Assembly: GCA_907164885.2 (NCBI GenBank)
Contig: OU015493.1
Location: 65,470,126 to 65,534,125 of the forward strand
Source: Dolomedes plantarius
Lineage: Eukaryota; Arthropoda; Arachnida; Araneae; Dolomedidae
DNA length: 64,000 bases
Direction of reading: 5' to 3'
Part shown: positions 60,073-64,000 of the stretch, piece by piece
Position numbering within the stretch: the stretch's first letter is position 1
How the letters are laid out: each line of letters starts with the position of its first letter
The notes under the pieces: generated by a model
The model's input: the letters and a program-made list of their open reading frames with translations, nothing else
What the model was told of the DNA's origin: nothing
Database searches by the model: none
Program-made: the position numbers and the translations under genes

Positions 60073-60375
60073 AGCTTTTTTATGATGAAAGACCGAATAT
60101 AGCTGAAATCTGAGGAGTTTATTATACATTTATATATTTTTAATTGGTTTTCATATTATTAATGTGTATAACATTTCGTATGCTTTTTTTTTCTATGTTA
60201 TTTATACTGTGTTTAGTTTTTTAATGGATTTTGGTAGGTTTATTATAAATTTATATATTTTATGTTTTACTTTCCAGAATTTTTTGCTCCAATAATAAAG
60301 GCTAAATCTTTTCTATGTTATTTATACTGTGTTTAGTTTTAAAATTGATTTTGGGTAACAAACATTCATCAATAA
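60073..60375 (+). repeat. Helitron internal repeat, block A
   Basis: Contains GCTGAAATCTGAGGAGTTTA, TTTCTATGTTATTTATACTG (twice) and AGTTTTAAAATTGATTTTGG. The same ordered words recur at 62500-63060. Confidence 0.75.
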
Positions 60376-60586
60376 TTTATTTCTGGGCATTGTATTGCTA
60401 ACAATTAGGATAACCAAGAATTTTTGAAGGATGCAATTCTCGATTCACAAATGAGCAATAGATGGCGCCACTATTTTAAACTTTTAGTATTCCATAAACC
60501 AACGCCTTTTAAACGTTCGTTTAGGAGGTGTTCCTAAACGAACGGTACATTCAAATTAAATAGAATGTCAGTGTATGCAATTAATG

Positions 60587-60590
<4 letters not shown>

Positions 60591-60639
<49 letters not shown>

Positions 60640-60672
60640 GTATATATATATGTATATATATATATATATGTA

Positions 60673-60746
<74 letters not shown>
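60591..60746. repeat. (TA)n microsatellite with TATG interruptions
   Basis: About 155 bp of TA, with several TGTA variants, the longest such tract in the window. Confidence 0.95.
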
Positions 60747-60749
<3 letters not shown>

Positions 60750-60974
60750 AATACGACGATCAATGTATACGATTGATGTAAAAAAAAACAAAAAAAATAT
60801 TAATAAAAAAAATCGTAAAGGATATTTTTATAGACAAAATAATGTAGAAGAAAATATTCAAATTAAATCTCATAGGACATACTAAAGAATATAGTACAGT
60901 TAATGTAGTACAGTTTGAGGAACATATCTTTTACATTATTTTAATTTTTTTTTTAATAATGTCCAATCGTCTGC

Positions 60975-61480
60975 CGCATTATCAAGAAAAAAGTCTCCGA
61001 ACTATTATCTTTTATTGACAATCCAGAGAAACGCAAAATATTTTTCGATAACTTTTTTTACATCGTACAGTCTGTTGACAGATTTATCTAACAAAGGCTT
61101 TAAGGCAATCGGCACAGTGCGAGATTCCAGAAGGGGACAATGTTCTCTTAAAACAGCAAAAGAAATATCGAAATTTCAACGTGGAGAGTTTGATTGCCGA
61201 TGCGATGGAGAAGTTTATATGTGCCATTGGAACGATAGTTTTGTTGTAACTATTACATCAAATTTTATCACTCACGAACCATTAGGAAGAGCAAAAAGAC
61301 ATATCCGAGCTAAAATAAAAGTTGATTTTCCTTAACCTTACATTATAAAATTATATAATAAAGGAATGAGTGGAGTACACCTGTTGGACCGACTTCCTGG
61401 AAGTTATTGACCAAAGTTACGCAGCAAAATATGGTACTTTATTCCTTGATCATAGTGTGGCATGTAAAAGGTTAAATTCT
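60975..61480 (+). pseudogene. PiggyBac-like transposase fragment in the Helitron
   Basis: An open segment (61015-61335) reads FTSYSLLTDLSNKGFKAIGT, VRDSRRGQCSLKTAKEISKF, and CDGEVYMCHWNDSFVVTITS. These match the piggyBac pattern N-F-F-T-S, L-x-x-x-G-x-x-A-x-G-T-x-R, and W-x-D-x-x-x-V. After a stop it continues, degraded, as YNKGMSGVHLLDRL then PKLRSKIWYF, the MGGVDxxD region, with Asp replaced by His in the first position (GVH). It is unlike the copy at 55705 in detail, so a second lineage. Neither the N-terminus nor the element ends are seen. Confidence 0.83.
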
Positions 61481-61984
61481 AAAAATTAATCTTTAAAAAT
61501 TCACCAAAAATTATAAAATGGAGGTAAAGATTCGAAAAACATTTCATATTAAAGGAATTTTTATGATCTTTTTCGTGATATAAATTTTATAACCCTCAAA
61601 TTATTATTATTTTAAATGCAAACTTTTAAAAAGTTACTAAAACAACTCAAAAACTTAATTTTAAAACAATCTAAGAATTTTTCAAAAATCTTTCTTAGTG
61701 CACTCCTACACTATAAGAAGAATCGCCATGCAAAATTTCAGCCCTTTTATTTCCCGCGGTTTGGTCTGTACGTTGTATGTCTGTCAGTCAATTAGTCAGT
61801 CAGTCAGTTAGTTACGGAACTGTTATATATATATATATATATTATTATTACTATCTTTATATCGTAACGTTAACTTCATGCGCACGCATTATTTTCCTAT
61901 GCTGTTTTATTATTATCTTTATAATAGCGTAATTTTCATATGATTTTAAACAACAATAATTTTTAACTGGCATTCAATTCGCTG

Positions 61985-62085
61985 TTAAAACTTTATATTT
62001 ACACCCTATTTAAAAGAAGTAGGGTGTAAATTTTTCAAAGAGGCTGTTTCAACACTCAACTTCAAAGAAGTAGGGTGTAAATTGT
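61985..62085 (+). repeat. Short repeat of an AGAAGTAGGGTGTAAATT unit
   Basis: AAAGAAGTAGGGTGTAAATT occurs twice (62015 and 62063), with a related inverted word TTTACACCCTATTT at 61999. Confidence 0.7.
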
Positions 62086-62499
62086 AGGGTAGAAAGTTGG
62101 TAAAATCAAAACTTTGCGCAATGTATTTAATTTCTCGATTAAAAGTAGTTTTTTTTCTAAAAATTAATTTATTTCGCTTGAAAAGCTAAATATTTTATGC
62201 ACGCGGTTTATATTATTATTACTATTTTTATATCATAAAGTTAACTTCATACGCGAGCATTATTTTCATATGCTTTTTTTATTATTATCTTTAAATAACA
62301 ACTATCGTTTTTATTCATATTATGTTGGTTTTTTATTAATTAAAAATTAAGGGTAATTAATTTCGATTCCGGAAGTTCTTATTATCTTTATTTTCATATG
62401 CTTTTTCATTTACGATTTATTCAAATGTTGGTTAAAAAACTTATGTAATTTATACATTTGAGTGAGTTTAATTATTGTAATTAATAAATTTATATTTCT

Positions 62500-63065
62500 A
62501 GAGAGGATGTTTCAGGTTTTAGTGGTACTATCATGAAAGGCTGAATCTACCAAAATTCTGAGGAGTTTATTATGGAGAGAAAAGGAATTTAATATGTAGA
62601 GGATGTTTATAGGAGTTTAATGGGGAGAGGAGTTGAATGGTTTGCAGCCCTCAATCAAACACTTCATTTTTTAAGAGGCAACGCTAGAGTCATATCATGG
62701 TTCTATTGGAAATTTCAGCTAAACCTGTAATTTCAGCTTCTTTTTTTGCCCAAATGATAAAAGGCTAAATCTAGCTGAATTCTGAGGAGTTTATTATAAT
62801 TTTATATATTTTTTTATTGGGTTTTCATTTTATTCATGTGTATAAGATTTCACATGTTTTTTTCTATGTTATTTATAACGTGTTTAGTTTTAAATTAATT
62901 TTGGTTAGCAAACATTAGACAATTTGACATTTTTACTTTTCAGATTTTAGTGCTTCAATGATGAAAGGCTGAAATTCCTGAATTCTGAGATGTGTATAAC
63001 ATTTCACATATACTCTTTCTATGTTATTTATACTGTGTTGATTTTGGTTAACAAATATTGTTAAA
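62500..63065 (+). repeat. Helitron internal repeat, block B
   Basis: Diverged copies of the block A words: TTCTGAGGAGTTTATTAT (62556 and 62780), TCTATGTTATTTATA (62862 and 63018), and ATTTTGGTTARCAAA (62898 and 63042). A repeated 3' region just before the terminal hairpin is common in non-autonomous Helitrons. Confidence 0.75.
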
Positions 63066-63217
63066 ATCCCGGGCAATGCCGGGTACTTCAGCTAGTAAAA
63101 AATAAAAACGCCGGTTATCCGATTCCTACCAGTGGCAGTGCGAAGGAAATAAGTAGTTCAGTGTTAGAATCCAACGACAACACGATTCAAAAGTTATATT
63201 TACGCGTAGTGTTAAAA

Positions 63218-64000
63218 ATGGCTTTCAAATGTGTGTTTTAATTTGTGATGAAGTGCTGGATAATAACGTAGAGAAGGTGATAACGGTGCGGCAAAGAGGT
63301 TTGAAAACGTTTATCGAGTCAAGCAAGAAGAGGAAGGATGGTGAGCATGTTTAGCTACGTGGAAAATCTGCAGTTGATGTTCATGAGCGATGTCGTACAA
63401 ACTACATTAATAAAAGAATGATTGCAGCTAATTTGAAGAAGGCGGAGCAGGGTAGAGAGCAAGTCAAAAGACGTTCTACAGAAGCGCATTGCAATTTCAA
63501 AACTCATTGTTTTATGTGTGGCCTCGTCATAACACCTGACTTTATAGAACAACAAAGAAAAAAGAAAACCAATCGTAATATTGTGTATCAGGTTCGAATT
63601 TTGAAAGTCAAGGAAACTATCATAAAAAGGGTAGAAGAACGTGGTGATGAGTATGGACAAGCCATAATCAAACGTCTTTTGCCTGTCTCAGACTTGGTGG
63701 TTTCTGATTGTCAGTATCATAGTTTATGCATGAGAAAATTGTACAATCGCCCAAAAATTCAAGAGAAGGGAAAAAGGGGTCCATTCGCCAATCATGTTGA
63801 AGCAGCAATGGAATATGTCTACACTTATCTTGAGAATAGTGATGGAGAATGTCAGTTTACGCTAGACGAGTTGGTGGACCAAATCAAGGGTGATTATTGT
63901 CCTGACATAAAGACAGTTAAAGCTCATCTACTCAAATATGGAAGCGATATAATAATGACCTTTTCTCCAAACAAGAAGCTCGTAGTGTGTTTCAAAAACC
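63218..64000 (+). pseudogene. Cysteine-rich transposon-type protein, runs off the window
   Basis: After a start at 63218 (MAFKCV) the frame slips once, near 63230. It then reads ICDEVLDNNVEKVITVRQRG and LKTFIESSKKRKDGEHV to a TAG at 63352. From 63355 it is open to the window edge for 215 codons. Cys/His clusters include VHERCRTNY, HCFMCGLVI and VVSDCQYHSLCMRKLY. Later there is a helical part (FANHVEAAMEYVYTYLENSD) and FTLDELVDQIK. The layout (V-R-Q-R-G-L-x-T, V-H-x-x-C-R, paired C-x-x-C) is one I associate with multi-copy, transposon-linked proteins of arthropods and cnidarians; I cannot name the superfamily. It begins 120 bp after the Helitron end. With one frameshift and one stop it is probably dead. 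Confidence 0.6.

Larger units (their letters stand above)
59214..63095 (+). mobile_element. Helitron, non-autonomous, 3.9 kb
   Basis: The 5' end TCTAATATATAAAAATGAAT follows an A; the 3' end has the hairpin CCCGGGCAATGCCGGG and finishes TACTTCAGCTAG, with T after it at 63096. No Rep/helicase is left. A piggyBac fragment, a tRNA-like segment, a 150-bp TA tract and several copies of a GAGGAGTTTATTATA-containing unit fill it. The two ends might belong to different copies of the family. Confidence 0.78.

Noticed and set aside
63355..63660. Minus-strand 101-codon frame
   Set aside because: It is the shadow of the longer plus-strand cysteine-rich frame.

Overview
This is an AT-rich, intron- and transposon-dominated stretch of an animal nuclear genome. 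The splice signals, short isolated exons, AATAAA sites, long (TA)n tracts and the mix of transposon superfamilies all point to a metazoan. An arthropod, possibly an arachnid, is my best inference, but no single sequence here proves it. No prokaryotic operons, CRISPR arrays, rRNA genes or intact tRNA genes are visible.

The only gene I can support as an intact host gene is a single-exon SAC3D1-like gene at 46994-48022 (+). Two short exon-like segments (8840-8960 and 39593-39619, both minus) may belong to host genes whose other exons I cannot find.

Almost everything else recognisable is transposon sequence, often with exact ends and target-site duplications (TSDs). From left to right: a degraded mariner-like element (1270-2580); a TA-flanked element of 1.84 kb carrying nine copies of a GGGGCAAAGGTTYGCA motif (3139-4979); tRNA-derived SINEs (9785, 23391, and a tandem pair at 31051-31407); a 7.2-kb PIF/Harbinger element (11839-19012) with its MADF-like accessory gene on the plus strand, the first exon of the transposase on the minus strand, and a hAT fragment inserted; a pogo/Tigger fragment broken by a Tc1-like element (20572-22248); hAT elements and MITEs at 27083, 35066, 41189 and 48223; a TA-flanked TIR element (31780-32542); a second Harbinger (42250-46478) with a dead transposase and a Tigger MITE inside it.

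The right-hand 14 kb is a pile of nested elements. A Helitron (50841-54003) contains a Merlin transposase, which itself contains a 208-bp hAT MITE. A Tc1-like element (54071-55609) and a piggyBac pseudogene (55705-56720) follow. A second Helitron (59214-63095) carries another piggyBac fragment, a tRNA-like segment and internal repeats. The window ends inside a cysteine-rich reading frame of a transposon-like type (63218-64000) with one in-frame stop.

The parts do not form one pathway. The working relations visible are those inside elements: divergent accessory and transposase genes in Harbinger, and helicase remnant plus hairpin end in the Helitron. The SAC3D1-like gene sits 0.5 kb beyond the end of the second Harbinger.
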